The notes beneath the pieces are model-generated. The model was given only the letters and a program-made list of their open reading frames with translations. It was not told where the DNA came from and ran no database searches. From Physella acuta (lineage: Eukaryota; Mollusca; Gastropoda; Physidae), in NCBI RefSeq assembly GCF_028476545.1, contig NW_026732377.1, positions 124,001 to 188,000 of the forward strand: 64,000 bases of DNA. Reading direction: 5' to 3'. The translations under genes were made by a program, and so were the position numbers. Positions 46,884 through 57,059 of the stretch are shown here, in pieces (within the stretch, counting starts at the first letter, position 1; each line of letters starts with the position of its first letter).

Positions 46884-46986
46884 TCTCTATAATATATGAA
46901 GCAAAGTTGTCGGGTGCCCGAATTAATTAAGCATTCAAATTCTCAATGTTTTTGAAAGCCTAAGCGAAGCTGGGCAGCATGCCTAG
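46884..46986 (+). mobile_element. Miniature Helitron remnant (103 bp)
   Basis: Starts A|TCTCTATAATATATGAAGC, a typical Helitron 5' end. It ends with hairpin-forming GCTGGGCAGC and CTAG|T at 46983-46986. Only ~100 bp remains between the ends. Confidence 0.65.
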
Positions 46987-47500
46987 TAGAATAGAATCTC
47001 GTAAAATAAAACATTCATTGAAAATTTAAAATCTAAAAAACCAACCATTGACACTACCCGACGTAAAAACATTAATAATGAGGGATGGGGTGGGGGTGGA
47101 TCACTGATCAGTGGTAGAGGTGGGAGGGGGTTCAGGGAGTCAGGACCACTTTTACGGTGTAGAAAGTAATGTTTCAAACTTAATCTCAGCATTTATTTCC
47201 CTTTTTGAAAGACTATTTTCGTAAACTGTAATAGAATTGTGTAACATATTGATGTGCTTAGTGTTGAATCAGCTCAGCAAATATTTCAGAAAGCAATCGA
47301 TATTTTAAAAAAAGAAAAGCTACGATTTTAGAAATATAGTTGGGGGGGGGCGGGGCTGGCAAAGGAATGGTTAGCATAGGTATGACGTCATTTTATGGCG
47401 TGTGTGTGTGTGTGTGTGGGGGGGGGGTAACTTTGGGGCTTACAGTCTATGTGATAACTGGCATGTTGATGCTATTATATTTCCTACGATCATTAAAATT
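46985..47500 (+). repeat. G-rich recurring unit Y, copy 2
   Basis: Same landmarks as 39440-39965, including GGATCACTGATCAGTGGTAG and a (GT)n/poly-G run at 47401-47427. Confidence 0.75.
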
Positions 47501-47517
47501 TAAAATAAATATTTACT

Positions 47518-47823
47518 ACGAGCCGGCCCGCGGCATAACATACGCCGCTATTTAGTTGTTTCTAATTTTCAGTAATTCATAATTTGTGAATTCGACAGTA
47601 CCAACGCTGACACTGAAAATATTTCTTTAAAACACTTTAAGTAGCTCATTAAGGACCATAACCCCCCCCCCTTTCCTTCCCCCCCTTCCTTCCCCCCCCC
47701 CCCCCTTCCTTCCCCCCCCCCCCCCCCTCCCCCCCCTTCCTCCCCCCTTCCTTCCCCCCCCCCCCCCCCCCTCCCCCCCTCCCCCCCTTCCTTCCCCGCC
47801 CCCCCTTCCTCCCCCCCCTTCCT
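47518..47823 (-). mobile_element. Helitron-like element with expanded pyrimidine tract
   Basis: The hairpin end (ACGAGCCGGCCCGCGGC on plus) and ~130 bp of body match 57596. At the site where other copies have ~25 nt of C/T, this one has a ~160-nt tract, then stops. Confidence 0.5.
47659..47821 (+). repeat. ~160-nt pure C/T tract
   Basis: Only C and T (CCTTCC and poly-C) on this strand apart from a single G. The complement is G-rich and could form quadruplexes; the mirror-type symmetry could support triplex DNA. Confidence 0.9.
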
Positions 47824-48380
47824 GAAAGTAAAAATATAGGCAATTAAATTATAATAATTTCTGATACGGACGTCAATGATTTCTCAAAATATCAGCGAAC
47901 GAGACAATAAGACATCTCCCTATCTAACCTTTATGATGTAACAATCTAAGATGGGTAAATTGACGTGAGTGTGTCGATATTTTCCTGACAACACAACGAA
48001 TAATTTCAATGATTGCCTAAAAAATAGCAGACCATAAGATATCACCCCTTTCTAACCCTTATAATGTAACAATGTATGCAAGGTAAATTGTCTTGAGTCT
48101 AGATGATATTTTCCTTATCAAACTAGTACTTTAAATGATCAATTATCTCCCATATTTAATGATAACATTGCAACAGGGAAGCTAGAAATTTATTCTCGTT
48201 ATTATTTTAATTAATATTTCGGGAAGAACAATGCTTATATAGAGTTTATTAGTATTGTTTTCTATTAAAAAAAATGTTTAGTTGCTTTTTAGTAATTAGA
48301 TTATTTTTGTTTTTAACATAAATAAATAATATGACTAAATACGAAACCAAAACCCTGTTGTTTTATTTCATTATTATTCC
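47824..48380 (+). repeat. ~480-bp recurring block, copy 3 (with internal duplication)
   Basis: Begins inside the block. The ACCATAAGATATCACC...CTAACCCTTAT segment occurs twice (47900-47970 and 48030-48100). Confidence 0.7.
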
Positions 48381-48487
48381 TATAATTTAAAAGAAACTTT
48401 ATTCCATTGTAGTACTGCACTGCGGAATACGGATCAGCTTATAAAATTTTCTTTAATCTACAAGCAAAAAGCGACAAAAAACTAAGC

Positions 48488-48600
48488 CAGGGTTCGGCAA
48501 ATGCGGCTCGCATGCGGCCGGCTCTTTTGTTGTGCAGTTGCGGCTCTTCAGCTCCATGCACAAATAATAATAATTTTATTTTCAAAACTCATTAAAATAT
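48488..48600 (-). mobile_element. hAT-type MITE, diverged relative of the GTCGGCAACC family
   Basis: CAGGGTTCGGCAAATGCGGC and GTTGCGGCTCTTCAGCTCCA recall the family in reverse order. The far end was not found. Confidence 0.45.
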
Positions 48601-48785
48601 TAGTCTACAACACTCGGTGATAAACGATATAACAATAGCTATAAACAATAAACATTCACAATTCTATTAGAATATGTAGTTACTCCTTATCTCAATGCAC
48701 TTCCTATTACATTGTCCATTCCGAAGCATTCAAACTTTTCGTTTTTCATTCGACTTTTGTAAAAAGTAAACTAAAAATTAAACTT

Positions 48786-48856
48786 GCGTCAGCCGGGAAT
48801 CGAACCCGGATCGACTGCTTGGAAGGCAACCATGCTGACCTTTACACCACCGACGC
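48786..48856 (-). tRNA. tRNA-Gly(UCC) copy 8, intact
   Basis: Matches the cluster consensus across 71 nt with anticodon loop CTTCCAA. On the minus strand TTTTT follows within about 15 nt. Confidence 0.87.
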
Positions 48857-49340
48857 CGATATTTATTAGCAGCCTCCCTCTGACTTACGCCAAAACCAAT
48901 CAGTAGCTATAGACATACAACATTATAATCAGTCGTTGATATTTGAGCACTGACGTCGTGAGGAAACTACGTCACATTTCATGGCGGGAGGAGGGGGGGG
49001 GGGGGGGTGGTGGTGGAGAATTTCTCATCTTATAAAGTAATGTATGAAACAATATGTAGGTCGATTTTTGAAAAACTATAGAAATTCTGCATCATAATTT
49101 ACTCAATCTTGTCGGAGCTCAACTATATTTCAGAAAGAAATCAATTTATTACGAAAATAATTTTCTGCAGAGGTGGGGTTGTAAACATCAGCATGACGTC
49201 ACATTATGGGATGGGTCAGAGAGGAGGGGGGGGGGGTGGGAAATTGAGGGAAGGCGTTTTGGGACTATAGGCCTTTGTTATAATAGAGTGAAGGTTCTTG
49301 CTTGTTGTTGTTTTTTAGGTAATTTAAAATCTACTATAAA
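48857..49340 (+). repeat. Recurring unit Z, copy 1
   Basis: Landmarks are AACATTATAATCAGTCGTTG, TACGTCACATTTCATGGCGG, CATGACGTCACATTATGGGA and GGCGTTTTGGGACTATAG. It is paralogous to 50630-51130. Both copies are bounded by tRNA-Gly copies on each side. Confidence 0.75.
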
Positions 49341-49379
49341 ATACTTAGTTGGTAATTGGTGTAAAAATGAATAAGAAGT

Positions 49380-49450
49380 ACGTCAGACGGGAATCGAACC
49401 CGGATCGACTGCTTGAAAGGCAACCATGCTGAACTTTACACCACCGACGC
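49380..49450 (-). tRNA. tRNA with Gly body and UUC (Glu) anticodon, copy 9
   Basis: Anticodon loop CTTTCAA. The T arm has the full B box and near-complete pairing. Other differences from consensus are few (AAAGTTCAGCATGG, CCGTCTGACGT). It is the best-preserved of the three UUC copies. A decoding role is unproven. Confidence 0.55.
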
Positions 49451-49840
49451 CGACACTCAACTTAGCTCAATTTGATTAAAATTCAAATCGGATTGTGATT
49501 ATTTTGACACTGTTTGCTTCGAATATTGACCTATTTTTAGTCACACTCCTGGGATGGGGATGGGGGGGGGGGGGGGGAGAAACTTCAACTGGAAATTTCA
49601 ACTTTCTAGAAGTTAACTATTGCCACAAAAACAATGAATGTGAGGAATCTGAATATTGCTTTGTATAAGGTCATCCATAAACCACATCACAATGGGACAT
49701 ATTTACCAAAAGTGAATCTTTTAAAATTTAATAGGCCTATCATAACCAACATTTTAAAGAGCAAAACATACGACTTAAAGGGTTTACTATTCACGACTTT
49801 TGTAAAAGTAAAAAAAGTAAAAAAAGTAAAAATGCGCAAT

Positions 49841-49911
49841 GCGTCTCTCGGTAATCGAACCCGGATCGACTGCTTGAAAGGCAACCATGCTGACATTTAA
49901 ACCGCCGACGG
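49841..49911 (-). pseudogene. tRNA-Gly-like copy 10 with UUC anticodon
   Basis: Anticodon loop CTTTCAA. The T arm (ACCGAGAGACGC on the 3' side) and the D arm (TTTAAATGTCAG) are damaged. Confidence 0.6.
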
Positions 49912-49969
49912 CCGTAAATAGCTACGCTCAATTCCATTCAAATTCAAATCGGATAGTGAATAATTTGAA

Positions 49970-50430
49970 GAACATATAATCGTAAATAAGCCACCTTTGT
50001 TACAAAATCAATATAAACATAAAGGCAATACAATTTTAATAAATTCTGATAGGGACGTAAATGATTTCTCCCCCATCTAACCCTTCTGATGTAACAACCT
50101 GAGCTCGGTAAATTGTCTTTAATGTAGGGGATATTTTCCTGACAACACAACGAATAATTTCAATGATTGCCTAACTAAGTGCAGTCAATTATCTCCCATA
50201 TTGAAATAAAACCTTGTTAATGGGAAACTAGAAATGTATTCTCGTTAATATTTTAATTAATACTTCGGTAAGTACAATGGTTATATAATGTTTATAAATG
50301 TTTTCTGTATTAACAAAAACAATGTTTGGTTGTTTGATTTAGTAATTGAGGCATTATGTTTTTGAATTAAATAAACAAGGTGACTACATACGAAAACAAA
50401 AAGGCGTTGTTTTATTTCATTTTTATCCAC
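49970..50430 (+). repeat. ~480-bp recurring block, copy 4
   Basis: Same landmarks as copy 1. It leads into TTGAGTTCTTGAAATATCCA rather than into a coding remnant. Confidence 0.75.
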
Positions 50431-50558
50431 TTAAAAAATTGAGTTCTTGAAATATCCACTGATACTTCCAGGCGTAAGAACGTTCTATTGACCTCTTTGG
50501 GGTCACCCAAAAACCATATCACAGTAGTGGGGGATAGGGTAAATTTAAAAAATACTAT

Positions 50559-50629
50559 GCGTCAGCCGGGAATCGAACCCGGATCGACTGCTTGGAAGGC
50601 AACCATGCTAACCTTTACACCACCTACGC
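50559..50629 (-). tRNA. tRNA-Gly(UCC) copy 11, two substitutions
   Basis: Anticodon loop CTTCCAA, B box intact, T6 terminator on the minus strand. Changes in the acceptor (GCGTAGG) and D arm (AAGGTTAGC) reduce confidence in function. Confidence 0.65.
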
Positions 50630-51130
50630 CGATATTAAAGTGTGGCCCCCCATTGAGTTATAGGAAAACCAAATAGTAGCTATAGACCTACAACATTATA
50701 ATCAGTCGTTGACAGTGATTGATTTGAGCATTTACGTCGTCAATAAACCACGTCACATTTCATGGCGGGGGGAGGGGGTGGCGGAAAATTTCTCATATTA
50801 TAAAGTAATGTTTGAAACTGATTCTCAAACGTAGGTCGATTTTTTTAAAAACTATTTTTGTAATAAAGAAATTCTGCATCATAATATACTCAATGTTGTC
50901 GGAGCTCAGTCAATATTTCAGAAAGAAATCAATTTATTAAGAAAATAAACTCTGCAGGGGTGGAGTTGTAAGCATCAGCGTGACGTCACATTATGGGATG
51001 AGCAAGATGTGGAGGGGGGAGGGAAGTTGGGGGAAGGCGTTTTGGGACTATAGGGCTTTGTGTTAATAGAGTGAAGGTTCTTGCTTTTTTTTTAGGTAAT
51101 TAAAAATTTACCGTAGAAGACTTAGTTGAC
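50630..51130 (+). repeat. Recurring unit Z, copy 2
   Basis: Collinear with 48857-49340 over its whole length, between tRNA copies 11 and 12. Confidence 0.75.
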
Positions 51131-51155
51131 AATAGGCGTAAAAATAAAAAAAACT

Positions 51156-51226
51156 GCGTCAGCCGGGAATCGAACCCGGATCGACTGTTTGGAAGGCAAC
51201 CATGCTGCCATTTACACCACCGACGC
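51156..51226 (-). tRNA. tRNA-Gly(UCC) copy 12, minor changes
   Basis: Anticodon loop CTTCCAA with one stem mismatch (AACAG). The D arm reads AAATGGCAGC. The B box is exact, and a T8 run follows on the minus strand. Confidence 0.6.
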
Positions 51227-51328
51227 CGATACTATATAGAAAACAATTTCATTCAAATTCAAATCGGATAGTGCTTAATTTGACAGTGATTGATTCGAAT
51301 ATTGACCCATTTATAGTCACAGTCCTAG

Positions 51329-51371
51329 GATCGACTGAAGGCAACAATGCTGACCTTTACACCACCGACGC
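51329..51371 (-). pseudogene. tRNA-Gly fragment, T arm missing
   Basis: TCGACTGAAGGCAACAATGC with the following D arm and acceptor 5' strand remain. Part of the anticodon loop and the T arm are deleted. Confidence 0.7.
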
Positions 51372-51452
51372 CGATATACAACGAAAAAACTAGAAGAAAA
51401 ACTACTACAACATTTATTAATAGTGATTGAATAATAAACATTTTTATTTCTT

Positions 51453-51712
51453 TTAGATGTCATCCATAAATGGCATTAAGCTTTTTGGACGATTTTATTT
51501 TTACCTGCCCTCCGTCACAAAAAAATGACGTCACACTTCAGCCTACAAACGCCCTCACAATTACAGTTGAATTTTTACTTAATACATCGTTATGTTTTCC
51601 AAAATCCTGTCTGAACCCTGTCAACATAAAGTATTCTAACAAATTTCTATTGCGATTTTTTAAAATAACAAAAGTTTTCAAAAACAAGAAATAAAGTAAA
51701 AAAAATAAAAAA
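51453..51712. mobile_element. ATGACGTCA-type MITE body adjoining tRNA copy 13
   Basis: Collinear with 35815-36060 (GATGTCATCCATAAATGGCA, ATGACGTCACACTTCAGCCT). Part of a segmental duplication with 35.8-37.6 kb. Confidence 0.6.
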
Positions 51713-51719
51713 TATAATT

Positions 51720-51790
51720 GCGTCAGCCGGCAATCGAACCCGGATCGACTGCTTGGAAGGCAACCATGCTGACCTTTACACCACCGACGC
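51720..51790 (-). tRNA. tRNA-Gly(UCC) copy 13, one T-arm change
   Basis: Consensus except GGTTCGATTGCC in the T arm, which disrupts the last position of the B box and one stem pair. The anticodon loop is CTTCCAA. Confidence 0.65.
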
Positions 51791-52047
51791 CGATACATAG
51801 TAGAGCTCAATTTCATTCAGATTCTAATCGGATAGTGATTAATTTGACAGTGATTGATTCGTATATTGACCTATTTGTAGTAACAGTCCTGGGAGGGGGG
51901 GGGGGGTGAGGAGAAAGTTCAACTGGAAATTTCAATTATCTAGAAGTCTACTATTGACACTAAAACAACGAATGTGAGGAATTTGAATATTGATCTGCGT
52001 ATGGTCATCCATAAACTATATCACAATGGGTTGAGGGGGGGGGGGGG

Positions 52048-52327
52048 CAGGGGCGTAGCGAGGGGAGGCGGGGGTGCGTACCGCACCGAGTGACACCATT
52101 TAGGGGGGTGACACCAAGGCAAAAAATAGCAGAATATATAGAGAAAAACTTGAGGGGATGGTGCAAATCGAAAGTTTAAGGGGGGGGGGGAGCAAATCGA
52201 AAACTTGAGGGGGGTGCAAATCGAAAATTTGAAAGTTTGTCCCCGGTAAGGCTCGCTACGCCTCTGGGGGGGGGGGTGACACCATTAAGTGCCGCACCGG
52301 GTGACACCCGAGCTCGCTACGCCACTG
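52048..52327. mobile_element. CAGGGGCGTAGC-family MITE, probably two nested copies
   Basis: Starts CAGGGGCGTAGCGAGGGG and ends CTCGCTACGCCACTG. An additional internal end, GCTCGCTACGCCTCTG, at 52250-52266 suggests one copy inside another. It is flanked by poly-G. Confidence 0.6.
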
Positions 52328-52559
52328 GGGGGGGGGGAGGAGGTGGTGTGGAATATGGTGACAAAGTGTTGCCATTGATCAGAGATAAATGTTAGTGTGG
52401 GGTCCAGGAAGTGAACACCACTTTTTAATTTAAAAAATATTTTTTTTAAATTTGCTACTCCGCTGTTAACTCGCTTTTTAAAAAGAAGTTTTTGTAAAAT
52501 TTAACATTTACAGCAAATATGATTTCATGTAAAAGGCATAAGGTAAATTCTAAAACGTT

Positions 52560-52725
52560 CGGATCAGTTGGTGACAGTGATTGAGTAATATTACATTCGT
52601 TTGACGTCACACTTCTCTGCCGTACTCTGTTTTGGGCAGCCCTCTTTATAAGCCCGGCAACCCTTGCCTCTTCTATTTTCTTTCTCCAGGATTTCCTTGG
52701 CCTGTCTACTTTCCTCTTCATCTCA
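52560..52725 (-). mobile_element. LINE ORF C-terminal fragment, copy b
   Basis: The minus frame reads KVDRPRKSWRKKIEEARVAG and then AAQNRVRQRSV, like the basic C-terminal tail (GRPR-x-W...A-x-DR-x-WR) of RTE/Jockey-type reverse-transcriptase ORFs. Paralogous to 36634-36790. Confidence 0.5.
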
Positions 52726-52840
52726 AAATTCCAGTTTAACGCTTTTTATAAAATTAGACTTGTCTAAAATTTGACAAATAATTGGATAAAACATAAAACA
52801 TTTAAGACAAGTAAGGGTTGTGGAGTCAATGGCATGCAAA

Positions 52841-52876
52841 CAGTGGCGGAACTAGAAAAAAAGGGCAACCCCCGCA

Positions 52877-52925
<49 letters not shown>

Positions 52926-53644
52926 TATAAACACAAAATACGATCAAAGGATACTCATCGCTGTCCTAAGTGCATTAGTGCGTATTGTGAAAATCAGTTT
53001 TATTTTATTTCTGCTAATAGCTCCCTTAACCTCTAGAAGGTCAATGAATATAAAACATGAAAGCTTTGTGTAAGTAATGGTGTCTCGTGTTATGTTTATT
53101 TTTATGTTTTTTTTTTTGTATAATTAATTTTAAATTCATTTCCTTTTTATACCATGTCATTCTTTAGTAAGTACTTTATAAAAAAATAACAATTAATTAA
53201 AATAATAATTAATTTTAAAAAATCAATTAATTTATTAATTGTTTAGTACAAAATCTATTAGAACAGGCTTATGAGCACCCCTATTTGACTATTTAAAAAA
53301 GGGAAATAAGTCATGGAAGTGGTTGGAACGTTTGCTTATCTTTGATACGTTTGATCGTAGGAGAAAGAGGAATCGGTTTTCACGGTGGTTTAAAAACAAA
53401 ATGAAAAAGAATATACAAGAGCGTGGAGTATGAGTGGTGTCTATAGAATAAACATAATCCAACCGCAGCTACGGTAATCTGTTTACAAAAAAACCATCAA
53501 GTCAAAATGCAAGAACATTTTTAAAAATCAAACTATGAAATAAATTATTATTATCGGCTGTGGGCCCCTAAATGGCGTGCCCCCCCCCCCCGCCCCCCCC
53601 CCCTCCGCATTGCGGGGTATGGCTGCACTGTAGTTCCGCCCCTA
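52841..53644. mobile_element. hAT-type non-autonomous element, CAGTGGCGGAACTA family
   Basis: Ends CAGTGGCGGAACTA and TAGTTCCGCCCCTA. A perfect 8-bp duplication CATGCAAA flanks it (52833-52840 and 53645-53652). The paralogous block at 36868 (GGCATGTAAATGAAGTTTAA) is the empty site. It has an internal (TA)n at 52879-52928. Confidence 0.85.
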
Positions 53645-53897
53645 CATGCAAATAAAGTTTAAACAAGTATATGCTATTGTTATTAGTTTAGCCTAAAACC
53701 TATCTTTATTGAAAAATGCAAGACAACATAATTGTATGTTTCGTGTATAATGTAAACATTGTTAAAATATCGAATAATCCCAATAAGTATGAATACAAAG
53801 ACAACTTCATCTTACTTTATACATTCGTAAGTCGACTAATATGATTTATAACATTAAATACCTGATAATTAAAAGTCTATTAAAAACCATACATAAG

Positions 53898-54372
53898 ATA
53901 TAATCGTAAATAAGCTGTTTTAAAAAAAAATGAATATAAATATAAACATATAGACAATAAAATTATAATAATTTATGATAGGGACGTAAATGATTTATCC
54001 CCCATCTAACCCTTATGATGTAACAATTTGACGTAGGTAAATTGTCTTTAGTATAGGACACTATAGGAGATATATTCCTGACAATACAACGAATAATTTC
54101 AAAGATTGCCTAACTAAGTGCAATCAATCATCTCCCATATTACAATACAACATTGTTAAAGGGAAAATACAAATGTATTCTCGTTAATATTAAAATTAAT
54201 AATTCGGGAAGTAGAAGGTTTATGTAATGTTTATAAGTGTTTTCAATATTAACAAAAATACTGTTTGATTGTTGTGTTTAGTAATTGGAGTATTTTAGTT
54301 TTAAAATCAATAAACAAAATGACTACATACCAAAATAAAAACAAGTTGTTTTTTTGCATTTTTATCCTTATG
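53898..54372 (+). repeat. ~480-bp recurring block, copy 5
   Basis: Same landmarks. Separated by only ~90 bp from module M2 copy 2, with no coding insert between. Confidence 0.75.
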
Positions 54373-54461
54373 AATTAACACGATTCGTTAAAGTTAGTGT
54401 TTCGTTGTTAAATTCTATTATCCACATAATAATTTTATTTTTCAACTACAATTACAAGTCA

Positions 54462-54670
54462 ACAGCCACAACAAAACAATCGCGTTTAATTTTATTAGCA
54501 TAACTAGTAAAATAACAAATATAAACTCCTCTATTGTAACAAACTTAGTACATGCAATGAGAATAAGAAATTAAAACAAACTTTCTACTTTAAATAAAAG
54601 CGTATGTCGCTAAGATATGTAATTTCCCATTTTCCATTACAGCATTTATTTTGGTAATCAAACATTTTAT
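54462..54670 (+). repeat. Module M2, copy 2
   Basis: Starts TTACAAGTCAACAGCCACAA and ends near TTTCCATTACAGCATTTATT. It is the closest match to the copy at 62883. Confidence 0.75.
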
Positions 54671-54681
54671 TAAAAAACAGT

Positions 54682-54750
54682 TCGACAGCCGGGAATCGAA
54701 CCCGGATCGACTGCTTGGAAGACCCCATGCTGACCTTTACACCACGACAC
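54682..54750 (-). pseudogene. tRNA-Gly-like copy 14, deleted form
   Basis: Shares the GGAAGACCCCATGC change and altered acceptor with 38830-38898. Confidence 0.65.
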
Positions 54751-54989
54751 TATGGGATAAGATAATCTCTAATCCACAAATTTGAGAATATAACCTTCTG
54801 ATCATTTGTTGACGGTGATTGAGTATTCTTACCTTCAATTCACGTCACACACCTTGAAGGCAAGTTGAAGGGTACGTACGACAACAGACCAGAGCCATTG
54901 AACAACTGGAAATAGAACAGTGGTTAGCTTAGGTATAACGTCATTTTATGGAAGGTGTGGGGGGCGACTTTCGGACTTTCAGTCTATGT

Positions 54990-55196
54990 CAGGGGTCGGC
55001 AACCTTTTGAAGCGGAAGAGCCAAAAGTTACAATTTTCAAAATTTCCCTGGTTTTAAAGAGCCACTAACATTTTTTTATCTCAAATATTTTATTTTTTGA
55101 TTAAGATTATTAGTATTTGTGCAAGGAGCTGGAGAGCCGCATCTTGATATCTAAAGAGCCGCATGCGGCTCGCGAGCCGCAGGTTGCCGACCCCTG
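54990..55196. mobile_element. hAT-type MITE, CAGGGGTCGGCAACC family
   Basis: 207 bp with a perfect 8-bp duplication GTCTATGT (54982-54989 and 55197-55204), inserted into a G-rich Y-type block. Confidence 0.92.
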
Positions 55197-55235
55197 GTCT
55201 ATGTCAATGTGATAACTGGCACATTGATGTTATTA

Positions 55236-55981
55236 ACACGTTTTTATTAACTCAGCTTCGCGTTTATTTGTTTGTTTGGATGTTTGTTGTTAAAATTGAC
55301 ATCGAAAATTAACCCACTTCTGATTGCTCTAGAGCTCTGAAATTTGGCAGGCAGGCTACTTTCGCCTAACAATTTCAGATGCAATCATAAAAACTAGCAA
55401 TTAGAGACCGTAATTAGCTTAATTTAATTACGCCCGAAGGACCATAAAACTGAGGACATGATTTCTAAAGATACCGACAAGACTGGAGGCCTATCGACAC
55501 ATTTACTTCGGCCCCAATCGATGTGAGCGCGCTGGCCGTGATCGCATAGTAGTTAGTACTTCGCGTTGTGGCCGCGACAACCCAGGTTCGAATCCTGGTC
55601 GCTCAAGATTTTTTTAGTCCGTGTATTTATAAACACTTAGTCAAGTCATACTTAATCAAGTCATTAGATGAAGTAGAAAATAAACTATATAAAAAACTTT
55701 TTTAAAAACCACGTTTTTTATGTGTAGCAACGGACTAAAAAGGAGAAAATAAAATACTTAAAAAAACTTTTTAAAAAACCACGTTTTTCTTGTGGACTAA
55801 AAAGTAGAAAATAACTATTTACATACATTTGATGACAAAAAACGTGGGTCGGGCAGATGGGTCGGGAAATTTGATGGTGAACGTACCCACGTTTTTTGTC
55901 ATCAAATGTATGTAAATAGTTATTTTCTACTTTTTAGTCCACAAGAAAAACGTGGTTTTTTAAAAAGTTTTTTTAAGTATT
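55236..55981 (+). mobile_element. tRNA-His/hairpin unit U5, solo insertion
   Basis: 746 bp flanked by TTATTA on both sides (55230-55235 and 55982-55987). It interrupts a Y-type block whose empty form is at 61600-61640. It therefore behaves as a mobile element with defined ends: left ACACGTTTTTATTAACTCAG, right ...TTTTTTTAAGTATT. The inverted repeat is at about 55752-55981. Confidence 0.8.
55535..55605 (+). pseudogene. tRNA-His(GUG)-like segment in U5
   Basis: D region CGCATAGTAGTTAG; anticodon and T arms as in U1. Same non-standard acceptor. Confidence 0.7.
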
Positions 55982-56069
55982 TTATTATATATCTTAGGAT
56001 CATTAAAATTTAAAATAAAAATTTACTATTCACGACTTTTGTAAAAGTTAAAAAGTAAAACTGAGACTT

Positions 56070-56140
56070 GCGTCAGCCGGGAATCGAACCCGGATCGACT
56101 GCTTGGAAGGCAACCATGCTGACCTTTACACCACCGACGC
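56070..56140 (-). tRNA. tRNA-Gly(UCC) copy 15, intact
   Basis: Consensus over 71 nt. On the minus strand TTTTACTTTTT follows ~10-20 nt after the gene. Confidence 0.87.
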
Positions 56141-56514
56141 CGATACATGTACCAACTTAGACTTTTTTAAAATTCTGATCGGACAGTGGTTGAATCGACG
56201 GTGATTGATTTGAAGATTGACTGTTTGGTGGCACAAGTCAGTGGAAAGCCCCTGAGTCCAACCAGCTCTAATGGGTACCTGACTCACGATAAGGAAGCTA
56301 AAGGCGGCTGGGCATAGAACTGAACACATTAAAGCTTTTAAAATGTAATAGACCTATCATAACAATCATTTAAAAAAGTAAACATGCGACTTGAATAAAA
56401 TAAGGCACTGAATTAAAAAAAAAATAATGTAGTTTATATTTCCTTAGTATTAAAATTTAAATCAACAATATTTTTATAGGGAAACCGAAAAATTCTTTTA
56501 AAAACCGTTCGTAA

Positions 56515-57010
56515 AATATACTCGTAAATAAGCCGGGCTTTGTAACAACATGAAAATAAAAATATAGACAATAAAATTATAATAATTTCCGATACGGACG
56601 TAAACAATTTCTCAAAATATCTGCGAACGAGACCATAAGTTATCTCCCTATCTAACCCTTATGATGTAACAATCTAAATGGGTAAATTGTCTTGAGTGTG
56701 TCGATATTTTCCAGACAACACAACGAATTATTTCAATGATTGCCTTACTAAGTGCAATTAATTACCTCCCATATTAAACGACTACTTTGTTAAAGGAAAA
56801 ATAGAAATGTATTCTCATTAATTTATTAATTAATACTTCGGGAAGTACAATGCTTATACAAAGTTTATTAATGTTTATTTTTATTAGCAAAACACATTGA
56901 TGGTTGTTTAATTCAGTAATTAGAGTATTTTATTTTTAACATTAATAAACAAGGTGACTATATACGAAAACAAAACAGCTGTTGTTTTATTACATTATTA
57001 TCCTTTGAAT
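56515..57010 (+). repeat. ~480-bp recurring block, copy 6
   Basis: Same landmarks as copy 2, including CTGCGAACGAGACCATAAG. It is followed by the second LINE fragment, as in copy 2. Confidence 0.75.
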
Positions 57011-57059
57011 TAACGATACGTAATTGTATTTTGGACATTTCTCCGATTGTTCTGCTGAT

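Noticed and set aside
49687-49896. Minus-strand ORF across a tRNA-Gly copy, and many similar 60-80-codon ORFs in the cluster
   Set aside because: They begin in or cross the tRNA and recur with each copy, encoding the same meaningless peptide (for example MRQPGIEPGSTAWKAT on plus).
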